Shown: one piece after another, positions 17,881-26,444 of the stretch
Layout: each line of letters begins with the position of its first letter
How positions within the stretch are numbered: the first letter of the stretch is position 1
Assembly (NCBI GenBank): GCA_018269055.1
Contig: JAFDVI010000015.1
Location: forward strand, 126,618-190,617
Direction: 5' to 3'
DNA length: 64,000 bases
Source of the DNA: Acidobacteriota bacterium
GTDB lineage: Bacteria; Acidobacteriota; Blastocatellia; RBC074
Notes under the pieces: generated by a model
The model's database searches: none
Told to the model about the DNA's origin: nothing
Seen by the model: only the letters and a program-made list of their open reading frames with translations
Position numbers and translations under genes: made by a program

Positions 17881-20800
17881 ATGTCACAACATCGCAGCGA
17901 TGACGAAATTATCAAGAAAACGCACAACACTTCGCGCTTCTTTGTCGAAACGCGGCACATCGCCTGGGTACTGCTGGTCGCCACCTGTCTGTGGGGCATT
18001 TACGGGTATATGAGCATGCCCCAGCGCAAAGACCCGGAAGTGCAGGTGCGGACGGCAGTCGCATTGACGCCATGGCGCGGCGCAAGCGCGGAAAAGATCG
18101 AACAACTGGTGACCAAAAAAATCGAAACGCAAATTGCCGCCAACGCCAAAGTGACAAAGATCGAATCCATCTCGCGCACGGGCTTGTCTGTGGTGTACCT
18201 GGATTTGGATGAAAATTTGAAAGAAACCGGCAAGGAACTGGACGACATCAAATTAAAACTCGACGGCATTCATGACCTTCCCGATGGCGCTGGGCCAATC
18301 AACTTCGTCAAAGACTTTGGCGATACGGCGGCACTGATGTTGACGGTCGCCAGTCCCAAGGTGAGCGACGTTGAAGTCGAGTTGCGCGCGTCGGCGATCA
18401 AATCCGCTATCGAACAATCGCGCTCGCAAAATGAGTTTGTAGTTCCGCCTTCAGGCGGTGGCGCTCTCAACCAAACTGTTCAAGCTTCAGGTCAAGTTCC
18501 GCCTAAAGGCGCGACTACGAACCGAGCGGCGTTGATCATTTGTTTGCCGCAATCGCTGGTTGGGGGAAACCTGGAACCGGTGCGCAAACACCGCGATCTG
18601 TTTGTCGAATATCTGGAAAAGCAAAATCTATTGCGCGATGTCCGGTTGATGGAAGGTGCAGGCTTCATCGGAGTTGACGGCGTTTTCAATGGTGACGATG
18701 CCGCGTTCGGAAATGCGGCTGGGCAGTTTATGCGCGAACATTTGCAGGCATCGGAGCTTCATCCGGACGCCTGGCAGCCGATCGTCATCCGCGATCCGCA
18801 GGAAACCCGCGCGAAGCTCGCGGCAGTCTCAGGTGATAAATACAGTTACAAGGAGCTCGATCAGTTCACCGATTTGATCGAAAAGACGATCAAAACATTG
18901 CCGATGGTTTCCAAGGTCTCGCGCTCCGGGCTACTCGATGAGCGTGTGTTTCTGTACTACTCGCAGGAACGCCTGGCTTCTTACGGGATTCAGACTTCCA
19001 AGCTGCCGGATATTCTGAACGCGCGCAACATCACATTGCCGGGCGGGCAAATGGCCGTCGAAGGCAAAAACCTTTCGATTGACCCCAGCGGCGAATTCAA
19101 AAGCGAAAAAGAAATCGGCGAGGTGACGGTCACTTCATCGGCAGATGGCGCTCCGGTTTACCTGCGCGATCTGACGGACGTGGTGCGCGGTTACGACAGT
19201 CCCGCGCGCTTTCTAAATTACTACAACTGGCGCGATGGCAAAGGGGAATGGCATCGCACGCGTGCGGTCACGTTGGCGGTGCAAATGCGCTCCGGCGAAC
19301 AGATAGACAAATTCGGCGCGGCGATTGACGCTACGCTGGCCGATTTGAAAACACGTTTGCCGGAAGATTTGGCAATGGCGCGGACTTCCGACCAACCATT
19401 GCAGGTTCGCGAAAACGTCAACCTGTTCATGAACAGTTTGTACGAAGCCGTGTTTTTGGTCGTCATCGTTTCCTTGATCGGATTTTGGGAATGGCGCTCG
19501 GCTGCGTTGATGGCGCTTTCAATGCCGATCACCTTGTTGATGACCTTCGGGATGATGCATGCGGTGGGCATTGATTTGCAGCAGGTTTCTGTCGCCAGTT
19601 TGATCATTGCGCTGGGCTTGTTGGTGGACGACCCTGTCGTCGCGGGCGACGCCATCAAGCGAGATTTGGCGACTGGGCATCCGTCCGTAATTTCCGCCTG
19701 GTTGGGGCCGACGAAACTGGCAAAGGCGATTATGTACGCGACCGTGACGAACATCGTCGCTTACTTGCCGTTCCTGTTTTTGAATGGCGCGACGGGCGAA
19801 TTCGTGTACTCGCTGCCGGTGGTGCTGACCTGTTCGCTGGTGGCTTCACGTTTGGTTTCGATGACGTTCATTCCATTGCTGGGGTATTACCTGCTGCGTC
19901 CAAAAGCGGAAACGCCGATTGCCGAACGACGAACCAAAGGCTTCGCGGCGTTTTATTACCGCATCGGCAACGCCGCGATCAGCCATCGCTGGAAAGTGTT
20001 GGCAGGCTCGCTCGTGTTTCTGGCGCTTGGCGGCTTTTTCATGAGCCAGCTCAAACAGCAATTCTTCCCGAAGGATTTGTCGTACCTGTCTTACGTGGAC
20101 GTGTGGTTGCCGGAAGATGCGCCGCTCACTGCGACGAATGAGGCTGCGCATCGCGCTGAAGAAGTGATTCGCGAGGTCGTGCGGGAATACGGCAAAGAGC
20201 ACCAGAAAGGCGAGATGCTGCAATCCCTGACGACCTTCATTGGCGGTGGCGGCCCGCGATTCTGGTTTTCCGTCGCGCCGGAACAGCAGCAGCTCAATTA
20301 CGCGCAGATCATTATCCAGGTTAAAGACAAACACGACACGGAGCATTTGATCGAACCATTACAGCAGGCATTGAACACATCCGTGACAGGTGCGCGCGTG
20401 GATGTACGGCAATTGGAATCAGGCAAAGCTGTGGGTTTGCCTGTGCAGATTCGGATTTCGGGCGAAGACATGGCCTTGTTGCGTTCGCAAGCGGAACAGG
20501 TCAAAGAGATTTTCCGCTCGATTCCGTATGCCACGCGCGTGCGCGACGATTGGGGCGATGAAAGTTTCACCGTCGGGCTGCATACCGATCCCGATCGCGC
20601 GAATCTGGCGGGCGTGACCAATTACGACGTTGCTGCGGCTTCGGCCACTGCGACCAGCGGATACCTGGTGACCAAATTGCGCGAAGGCGACAAGGAAATT
20701 CCCGTCGTTGCTCGGCTGCGTATGGAAGAGCGCGCGCAACTGACAGACCTCAACAATCTGTATGTGTATTCGTCGCAGGGAACCGGGCGCGTGCCGCTGG

Positions 20801-21609
20801 TGCAGGTTTCATCGGTTGAATATCGCATGCAAACCGAAAAGCTGCGCCGCCGGAATCAGTTTCGCACCATCGCGGTTTCCTGTTTCCCGAAAGAAGGCAG
20901 GCTGCCTTCGGAAGTAATGGGAGCCGCACGCGAACAACTCAATGCTTTTGCTGCCGCCTTGCCGCCCGGTTACAAAATGGAAATCGGTGGTGAGCAGGAA
21001 GAGCAGGTAAAAGGTTTCAAGAATCTGGCCGTCATCCTGGTCATTTCCATCGTCGCCATCTTCCTGGCGTTGGTCTTCCAATTCAAGCATGCGGTCAAAC
21101 CGTTGATCGTGTTTGCCGCGATTCCTTACGGAATGGTGGGCGCGCTGGCTGCGTTGTGGGCGATGGGAACGCCGTTCGGCTTTATGGCCTTTCTGGGCTG
21201 TGTCAGTTTGGTGGGCGTCATCGTCAGCCATGTCATCGTGCTGTTCGACTTCATAGAAGAAGCGCACGAACGCGGCGAAACCTTGCGCGAAGCCTTGCTG
21301 GACGCGGGAATTATGCGATTGCGCCCCGTGTTGATCACAGTCGGCGCGACGGTGATTGCTTTGTTTCCCCTGGCCGCGCACGGCGGCCCGTTGTGGGAAC
21401 CGATGTGTTACGCGCAAATCGGGGGCCTGAGCGTTGCAACGTTTGTCACCTTGCTGTTGGTGCCGGTGCTGTACGCCATCTTTGTGCTCGACCTGAAGCT
21501 GGTGAAGTGGGACGGGCTTGTCGAAGAAAAACATTCAACCGCCGCAGAGGCTGAATTGCCAAGCGGCGAAGTGATCCCAGCGCAAACCGGGGAACTTGCT
21601 CATCGCTGA
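17881..21609 (+). CDS. RND-family efflux transporter permease
   Basis: 1242 residues, longer than the usual 1020-1080. It is a proton-driven inner-membrane pump working with the adaptor and TolC protein upstream. The layout is the AcrB type: one N-terminal helix (RHIAWVLLVATCLWGIYGYM), a large periplasmic loop, six helices including the GLLVDDPVV segment whose paired Asp relay protons, a second loop and six more helices. After residue about 183 a segment of roughly 30 residues (NEFVVPPSGGGALNQ to PPKGATTNR) is foreign: it is encoded by a palindromic element. The C-terminal tail (PSGEVIPAQTGELAHR) is polar. Substrate unknown; drugs, lipids or metals are all possible. Confidence 0.93.
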   Translation: MSQHRSDDEIIKKTHNTSRFFVETRHIAWVLLVATCLWGIYGYMSMPQRKDPEVQVRTAVALTPWRGASAEKIEQLVTKKIETQIAANAKVTKIESISRTGLSVVYLDLDENLKETGKELDDIKLKLDGIHDLPDGAGPINFVKDFGDTAALMLTVASPKVSDVEVELRASAIKSAIEQSRSQNEFVVPPSGGGALNQTVQASGQVPPKGATTNRAALIICLPQSLVGGNLEPVRKHRDLFVEYLEKQNLLRDVRLMEGAGFIGVDGVFNGDDAAFGNAAGQFMREHLQASELHPDAWQPIVIRDPQETRAKLAAVSGDKYSYKELDQFTDLIEKTIKTLPMVSKVSRSGLLDERVFLYYSQERLASYGIQTSKLPDILNARNITLPGGQMAVEGKNLSIDPSGEFKSEKEIGEVTVTSSADGAPVYLRDLTDVVRGYDSPARFLNYYNWRDGKGEWHRTRAVTLAVQMRSGEQIDKFGAAIDATLADLKTRLPEDLAMARTSDQPLQVRENVNLFMNSLYEAVFLVVIVSLIGFWEWRSAALMALSMPITLLMTFGMMHAVGIDLQQVSVASLIIALGLLVDDPVVAGDAIKRDLATGHPSVISAWLGPTKLAKAIMYATVTNIVAYLPFLFLNGATGEFVYSLPVVLTCSLVASRLVSMTFIPLLGYYLLRPKAETPIAERRTKGFAAFYYRIGNAAISHRWKVLAGSLVFLALGGFFMSQLKQQFFPKDLSYLSYVDVWLPEDAPLTATNEAAHRAEEVIREVVREYGKEHQKGEMLQSLTTFIGGGGPRFWFSVAPEQQQLNYAQIIIQVKDKHDTEHLIEPLQQALNTSVTGARVDVRQLESGKAVGLPVQIRISGEDMALLRSQAEQVKEIFRSIPYATRVRDDWGDESFTVGLHTDPDRANLAGVTNYDVAAASATATSGYLVTKLREGDKEIPVVARLRMEERAQLTDLNNLYVYSSQGTGRVPLVQVSSVEYRMQTEKLRRRNQFRTIAVSCFPKEGRLPSEVMGAAREQLNAFAAALPPGYKMEIGGEQEEQVKGFKNLAVILVISIVAIFLALVFQFKHAVKPLIVFAAIPYGMVGALAALWAMGTPFGFMAFLGCVSLVGVIVSHVIVLFDFIEEAHERGETLREALLDAGIMRLRPVLITVGATVIALFPLAAHGGPLWEPMCYAQIGGLSVATFVTLLLVPVLYAIFVLDLKLVKWDGLVEEKHSTAAEAELPSGEVIPAQTGELAHR
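18433..18524. repeat. Palindromic element inserted in frame in the RND gene
   Basis: The left arm 18436-18458 and right arm 18499-18521 are inverted copies matching at 19 of 23 positions. Each arm contains its own mini-palindrome (CCGCCTTCAGGCGG; CCGCCTAAAGGCG). The 40-base centre has no stop in the coding frame. The encoded VVPPSGG and PPKGATTN strings are ones I recall seeing in many unrelated predicted proteins of large genomes, which fits a dispersed repeat. It resembles in behaviour the Rickettsia palindromic elements that insert into genes. Confidence 0.75.
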
Positions 21610-21637
21610 GCCGCAAAGGGAAGAAGGAGAAAATTGC

Positions 21638-22906
21638 ATGAAGCAGTCAAACAAACCAAAAGTTGTGATTGTCGGAGGCGGCTTTGGTGGCTTAACAGCG
21701 GCAAAAGCGCTCGGCAACAAAGACGTTGAAGTGATTTTGATTGATCGCAAAAATCACCACACGTTCCAGCCGTTGCTATATCAAGTAGCGACCGCCGTGC
21801 TGTCGCCGGGCGAAATCGCATTGCCGATTCGCCACGCGTTGCATCGCTTCAAAAACGTGGAGGTGATGCTGGGAGACGTCAGCGGCTTCGACCTCGACCA
21901 AAAAGCTGTCCGCCTGAGCGACGGCGCGCAGGTTCCGTTCGAGTATCTGATTGTGGCGGCGGGCGCGCGGCACTGTTATTTCGGGCGCGACGAATGGGAG
22001 GCGGAAGCGCCGGGGTTGAAAACCATCGAAGACGCGCTGGAAATTCGCCGCCGCGTGCTGCTGGCATTTGAACTGGCCGAACGCGAAGCCGTCATTACTG
22101 GAAAGCCAGAACCGGTTGTGTTCGCCGTTGTGGGCGGCGGGCCGACCGGCGTGGAACTGGCAGGCGCCATTGCAGGAATTGCGCGCGAAACGCTCGCCGA
22201 GGATTTCAAGTTGATTGATACGCGCAAAGCGCGCGTGCTGCTGTTTGAACATTCGCCGCATGTTTTGGCGACATTTGCGGAAAACCTTTCGCAAAAAGCC
22301 GAGCGGCATCTGCGCGACCTGGGCGTTGAAGTCTTTACCCGCAGTTTGGTTAAGGAGATCGAACCGGGGCGCATCAAAGTCGGCGACGAATGGATCAACT
22401 GCGATGTGACGTTGTGGGGAACGGGCGTCAGCGCATCGCCCTTGGGCAAAGCGCTCGGCGCGGAACTGGTTGGCCGCGCAAACAAAGTGCGCGTGCGGTC
22501 TGATCTGTCAATTCCCGATCATCAAAACGTTTTCGTAATCGGCGACATGGCATTTTTTGAAGACGAAACCGGTGTGGTTCCAGGGGTGGCGACCGCGGCG
22601 ATGCAACAGGCGGCCTGCGCGGCCGGCAACATCCTGCGCGATTTGAAGAGTGAGCCGCGCCAGGCGTTCAAGTACATCAACAAAGGAAGCATGGCGACAA
22701 TTGGCCGCCATAAAGCCATTGCGCAAATCGGCAATTGGCGATTGTCGGGACTTGTGGCTTGGCTGGTGTGGATGATCGTGCATGTCGTTTCACTGGTTGA
22801 TCCGCATCACCGGCGGTTGGTTTTACGCGAATGGCTCTGGTCGTATTTCACGAACCAGCGCGGCGTACGGCTGATTACAGGCGACACGCGGAGCAGCACG
22901 ACTTGA
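21638..22906 (+). CDS. Type II NADH dehydrogenase (NDH-2) family flavoprotein
   Basis: 422 residues from ATG 21638 (AAGAAGGAG upstream). Two Rossmann motifs are present: VVIVGGGFGGL (about 8-18) for FAD and VVGGGPTGVELAG (about 163-175) for NADH. YQVATAVLSPGEIA and the late VFVIGDMAFFED motif are typical of NDH-2. It would pass electrons from NADH to quinone at the inner membrane face without pumping protons. The hydrophobic C-terminal segment (LSGLVAWLVWMIVHVVSL, about 371-388) fits membrane attachment. It follows the RND gene by 28 bases, so co-transcription is likely. Confidence 0.9.
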   Translation: MKQSNKPKVVIVGGGFGGLTAAKALGNKDVEVILIDRKNHHTFQPLLYQVATAVLSPGEIALPIRHALHRFKNVEVMLGDVSGFDLDQKAVRLSDGAQVPFEYLIVAAGARHCYFGRDEWEAEAPGLKTIEDALEIRRRVLLAFELAEREAVITGKPEPVVFAVVGGGPTGVELAGAIAGIARETLAEDFKLIDTRKARVLLFEHSPHVLATFAENLSQKAERHLRDLGVEVFTRSLVKEIEPGRIKVGDEWINCDVTLWGTGVSASPLGKALGAELVGRANKVRVRSDLSIPDHQNVFVIGDMAFFEDETGVVPGVATAAMQQAACAAGNILRDLKSEPRQAFKYINKGSMATIGRHKAIAQIGNWRLSGLVAWLVWMIVHVVSLVDPHHRRLVLREWLWSYFTNQRGVRLITGDTRSSTT

Positions 22907-22925
22907 GGTCGGGTCGGAAAGGAAG

Positions 22926-23468
22926 ATGATGAATTCAGTTCCAATCACGGAAGACTTTGAATCCGTTGCCTTGCCGCATCTGGGTTATTTGTTGCGAATT
23001 GCTCGACGAGCAATCGGGAACGTGGCGGAGGCAGAGGACGTTGTTCAGGAAACATTCCTGCAAGCCTGGAAATCGTTTCATCGTTTCCAGCCGGGAACCA
23101 ATTGCCGGGCGTGGCTGTTCAAAATCCTTTTCCATGTGCTGTCGCATCACCAACGGAGATGGTTTCGGATGCGGCAACCGACTCCGCACGACGAAGAAAT
23201 GATGAAACGAAGAGTCGCTGAGCAGCCAGCTCCTGAACAGCTTCGTGATGAAGACGTGTTAGCCGCTTTTGCCAAATTGCCAAAACATTATCGCGGCGTA
23301 GTGCTGCTGGCTTATGTACAAGGATTTTCCTACAAGGAAGTCGCAGAGATCGCAGGCATCCCAATTGGCACGGTGATGTCGCGGCTAAGTCGCGGCAAGC
23401 AGTTGCTGCGAATTGATCTGGCGGGATTGGCCGCCAGATATCGCAGACGGAGAACAAGAACGTTGTGA
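22926..23468 (+). CDS. ECF-type RNA polymerase sigma factor
   Basis: 180 residues with region 2 (about 12-75, containing AEAEDVVQETFLQAW, which binds core polymerase and the -10 element) and region 4 (about 118-170, with the HTH FSYKEVAEIAGIPIGTVMSR). The two in-frame ATGs at the start follow a GGAAAGGAAG site. No zinc-dependent anti-sigma factor lies next to it, which is unusual, since ECF genes are often paired with one. Target promoters cannot be inferred. Confidence 0.93.
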   Translation: MMNSVPITEDFESVALPHLGYLLRIARRAIGNVAEAEDVVQETFLQAWKSFHRFQPGTNCRAWLFKILFHVLSHHQRRWFRMRQPTPHDEEMMKRRVAEQPAPEQLRDEDVLAAFAKLPKHYRGVVLLAYVQGFSYKEVAEIAGIPIGTVMSRLSRGKQLLRIDLAGLAARYRRRRTRTL

Positions 23469-23493
23469 ATCGTCTTGAATGCAGGGAGGGAGC

Positions 23494-23916
23494 ATGAATC
23501 GAGTAACATTGAATGTGGGTGAAAGCGCGGTTGTCACCTGGACGGTCTCGAAAGCAGACCTTGCCAGCGCCTTGTCCCCTGATCCGCAAGATCAATTTCC
23601 TGATGTGTTTGCCACGTCACGAATGATTGCTCTGATGGAACTTGCAGCCGCTCAAGTGATGCGTTCGCTGTTGGCGGAAGGCGAGCTTTCTGTCGGCGTG
23701 ACGGTGGATGTGACGCATTTGGCACCGACTGCCTGTGGCGAAAACATTCGTGCAACGGCTCGATATGTCGGGCAGGAAGGCAAACTTTATCTGTTTGAAG
23801 TTCGCGCTGAAGATGGGGGTGGCGAGGTCGGACGCGGCACACATCGGCGAGCAATTATTTCAACCAGCCGTCTGCTCGAAGGGGCAAACCGACGACGCGC
23901 AATAAAAACAACATAA
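23494..23916 (+). CDS. FlK-like hotdog thioesterase-family protein
   Basis: 140 residues from ATG 23494 (GGGAGGG upstream). It has a hotdog-fold outline: FATSRMIALMELAAAQVM is the long central helix, SVGVTVDVTHLAPTACGE the first strands, and GRGTHRRAII the conserved His-containing strand seen in fluoroacetyl-CoA-thioesterase-like proteins. It may hydrolyse an acyl-CoA or only bind one. It starts 26 bases after the sigma factor gene. The family is often fused or linked to varied metabolic genes, so the context is not informative. Confidence 0.8.
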   Translation: MNRVTLNVGESAVVTWTVSKADLASALSPDPQDQFPDVFATSRMIALMELAAAQVMRSLLAEGELSVGVTVDVTHLAPTACGENIRATARYVGQEGKLYLFEVRAEDGGGEVGRGTHRRAIISTSRLLEGANRRRAIKTT

Positions 23917-23954
23917 CCAAGACTGAAAACGGATCCATTTTCTGATTTGGTTTT
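23915..23954. terminator. Bidirectional terminator between convergent genes
   Basis: AACCAA at 23915-23920 pairs with TTGGTT at 23947-23952, with further imperfect pairing inside around a GGATCC centre and T runs on the outer side of both arms. It lies at the end of the thioesterase gene and before the stop of the minus-strand DksA-like gene. Confidence 0.6.
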
Positions 23955-23956
23955 GC

Positions 23957-24310
23957 TCAGCTTGTTGGTCGCCGCTGCTGGAATTTTTCTTCGCAATCAA
24001 TGCAGCGGGTAGTGTGAGGCAAGGCTTCCAGACGTTTGGCGGCGATGCGTTTGCCGCAATCTTCGCATTCGCCATAAACTCCTTCATCCATTCGCGCCAG
24101 AGTTTTCTCGATCTGCCTCAGTTCAGTGCGGATTTGACCATCCAGCGCATCCAACACCTGATCGTTTTCCAGTTCGATGGCTTGCTCTTCAAAATCGGCA
24201 TTGAGCGGTTGATTAACGTGCCGCCGGTCGAGCGAAATCTTTTCAAGTCGGTTCAAAATTTCGCCATGCCGGGCAGTGAGCTGTTTGCGAATTGTTGCAA
24301 ATTTCTTCAT
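23957..24310 (-). CDS. DksA/TraR-type C4 zinc-finger protein
   Basis: 117 residues from the internal methionine at 24310, which has an AAAGGAG site. An upstream extension to 24358 is unlikely. A long N-terminal coiled coil (about 1-75) contains the family-typical DNQALE-like segment here as ADFEEQAIELENDQVLDALD. A zinc finger (CEDC...CIDC, about 86-110) and short tail follow. DksA proteins insert the coil in the RNA polymerase secondary channel and mediate ppGpp control. This one is shorter than E. coli DksA, nearer to the general stress or YocK-like members. Confidence 0.9.
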   Translation of the reverse strand: MKKFATIRKQLTARHGEILNRLEKISLDRRHVNQPLNADFEEQAIELENDQVLDALDGQIRTELRQIEKTLARMDEGVYGECEDCGKRIAAKRLEALPHTTRCIDCEEKFQQRRPTS

Positions 24311-24646
24311 CACGGACTCCTTTTGAAGATGTAAGAATTCTTTGTGCTGAAGCTGCAATTGTCATTCCGGCTGTAAATTATTGATGTGAGACTGGTAGCA
24401 GTTGCTGCAATGAGGGAATTTTCTCATTCAATGTGGAACTTTTCCTCACCGGGAAGATAAGGAGGCCAGGCAGGGGGCTGGCGAATTTGGGGCGGGTTCG
24501 TGGGAAAACCCGCCGTTCAACTCACGCTTCGCTGCATCCCTGAAAGGTCGAAGCGTGAGCGCAAGCGCGGGGCACCGATGCTTGAACCTACCTTCCGCGC
24601 AAGATCGTCAATGTTCATTTTCCAACCGCAACATCGGTTCGGCGGT
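24311..24646. other. Spacer with tandem terminator-like hairpins
   Basis: No gene is seen. Two perfect stems follow each other: 24491-24498 with 24507-24514 (8 bp) and 24521-24531 with 24549-24559 (11 bp). Both lie just downstream of the minus-strand epimerase gene and could end its transcript. The left part (24359-24450) is AT-richer and should hold the promoter of the DksA-like gene, but no clear -35/-10 pair was picked. Confidence 0.55.
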
Positions 24647-25615
24647 TTACCGTTGCCGTTCGCGTTGGAATGCAATCACATCTTTCAGGATTTCGTCCAG
24701 TCCAAACGTAGGTTTGTAATTGATCAGTTCACGCAACTTTGAAGTGTCAGGCACGCGGCGATGCATGTCTTCAAAACCCGCTTCGTAAGCCTGGTCATAC
24801 GGCAAAAAGGTGATTTTGGATTGGGATTCGGTCAACGCCTTCACACGTTCAGCCAGTTGCAAGATGGTGACTTCCTGATCGCCGCCGATGTTGTACACCT
24901 CGCCGGTCGCTTCCGGTTGTTCGATCAATTTCATCAACGCGCCGACAACATCGGAAACATGCGTGAAACAGCGGCTTTGCGAACCGTCTCCATACACGGT
25001 AATTTCTTTGCCGTCCAGCGCCTGCCTTACGAAATTGGGAACGACCATTCCATATTGCCCGGTTTGGCGTGGGCCAACGGTGTTGAACAAACGGGCAATG
25101 ACCGTTGGCACTTTTTTTTCTTTCCAATAAGCGATGGCCAGAAATTCGTCAATTGCCTTTGAGCAGGCGTAACTCCAACGGCCTTTGTTCGTTGCCCCCA
25201 TCACCAAATCGTCGTCTTCGCGAAAGGGAATGGTTTCGCGCTTGCCGTATACTTCCGACGTCGAAGTGATCAACACCTTCTTGCGCTTTTTGGCCGCCTG
25301 CGCCAGCACGATTTCTGTGCCGCGAATGTTGGTTTCAATCGTTCGGACGGGACTTTCGACAATAAGCTTCACACCGACGGCGGCTGCCAGGTGATAAGTC
25401 TGATCACACAGGTCAACCAGTTCGGCGACCAGTTGCTGGTTGGTCACGGAATCCAGCGCGTAATGAAATCCGGGATGGTTTTTGATGTGCTGGATGTTTT
25501 CCATCGAACCTGTAGACAGGTCGTCAATAATGTAAACCTCGTCGCCGCGTTGCAGATGCCGTTCCGCCAGATGCGAGCCAATGAATCCGGCCCCGCCTGT
25601 AATCAAAACCCTCAT
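24647..25615 (-). CDS. NAD-dependent sugar-nucleotide epimerase/dehydratase
   Basis: 322 residues from ATG 25615 (AAAGGAAGAAAC upstream). It is an extended SDR enzyme: the NAD motif GGAGFIGSH is near the N-terminus, and the Ser and Tyr/Lys of the active site are in SSTSEVYGK and YACSK. It is nearest in style to UDP-glucuronate decarboxylase or UDP-glucose 4-epimerase relatives. It would make an activated sugar for the glycan cluster, from which it is transcribed divergently. The exact sugar cannot be read from sequence. Confidence 0.85.
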   Translation of the reverse strand: MRVLITGGAGFIGSHLAERHLQRGDEVYIIDDLSTGSMENIQHIKNHPGFHYALDSVTNQQLVAELVDLCDQTYHLAAAVGVKLIVESPVRTIETNIRGTEIVLAQAAKKRKKVLITSTSEVYGKRETIPFREDDDLVMGATNKGRWSYACSKAIDEFLAIAYWKEKKVPTVIARLFNTVGPRQTGQYGMVVPNFVRQALDGKEITVYGDGSQSRCFTHVSDVVGALMKLIEQPEATGEVYNIGGDQEVTILQLAERVKALTESQSKITFLPYDQAYEAGFEDMHRRVPDTSKLRELINYKPTFGLDEILKDVIAFQRERQR

Positions 25616-26444
25616 TTTGTTTCTTCCTTTGGTTAATCTGTTCGTCATGGCCAAGCCGATTCGAGTGAATCTTTCCCGAAGCCGCTTTTCCAACTTCGTG
25701 GCCGTTTTTGCCAGTGAACAAATTCCGAGAAAAATTGTCAACGAATTCTTTTTTTGACTGAAAGGTGTGAGAGGAAAAAGATAGGAGGTGCTATCGCATC
25801 CTCCCATAGATCATTTCGCACCTGCGAGAAGGTTTCTGAGTATACAAAGTGCTGACAAATAAGGGCTTCTCTTTTGATATGTCGGGTTGATGCCACCACC
25901 TTAGTCCTTTTTATGGGCGCATGCTCCCATAATTTATGGCTATCGGCGTTATCGGTTCCTCCTATGAAAATTTCTCGCTGCTTCCGATGCGGTGAAGTTG
26001 ATTTGTAGGTATTTTCCTACAGTCCACTGCCGAAAAGGCGAGATCTTCAGAATGATCGCTGGGAAAGAAGTAAGGATCGAGGTCGGGGACTGAAGCAGCG
26101 AGCACTAGGGGTATTGGTTGTAGTGTTGGGAATAACCACACGCTCTCAGTTCAAAGCCGGACCATTCGTTTCCTGGCCAATATACGTACAAATCACTTTT
26201 CAGTTTTCAATTGCTAGAAGCGCGGTCAGCAATTGCAGCGAACAAGGTTTTTTTTCAGTGAAGCTGTAAGTGGACTCTTATGAACAACTTGGTGCTGCCT
26301 CGGCAAGAGGTTTCCTTCAAGGTCAGTTGAGTTAGGGCAACGTGTCTTCAAACTCTGCTGCCGAGTTTTCTGAGTCTAATGTCGGCCCGTCTACAAAACC
26401 AGTCGGTCAATCGAGCCACGTTAGAAAAAAGAGGAATTTAGATC
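25616..26444. promoter_or_regulatory. Long divergent control region of the glycan cluster
   Basis: No gene is seen in 829 bases. Two clear dyads stand out: TATGGG-N8-CCCATA (25912-25931) and TGTAGG-N6-CCTACA (26004-26021). The first includes an inner GCATGC. A possible sigma-70 pair (CTGACA near 25850, GATATG 18 bases on) points toward the cluster. The length suggests a long leader or several regulator sites. No riboswitch fold was recognised. Confidence 0.5.

Noticed and set aside
26280-26305. Possible -24/-12 promoter (TTGGTGC...CGGCA) before the glycan cluster
   Set aside because: Both elements deviate from consensus (TGGTG and CGGC). Only the GG/GC spacing fits, which is expected by chance in a region this long.
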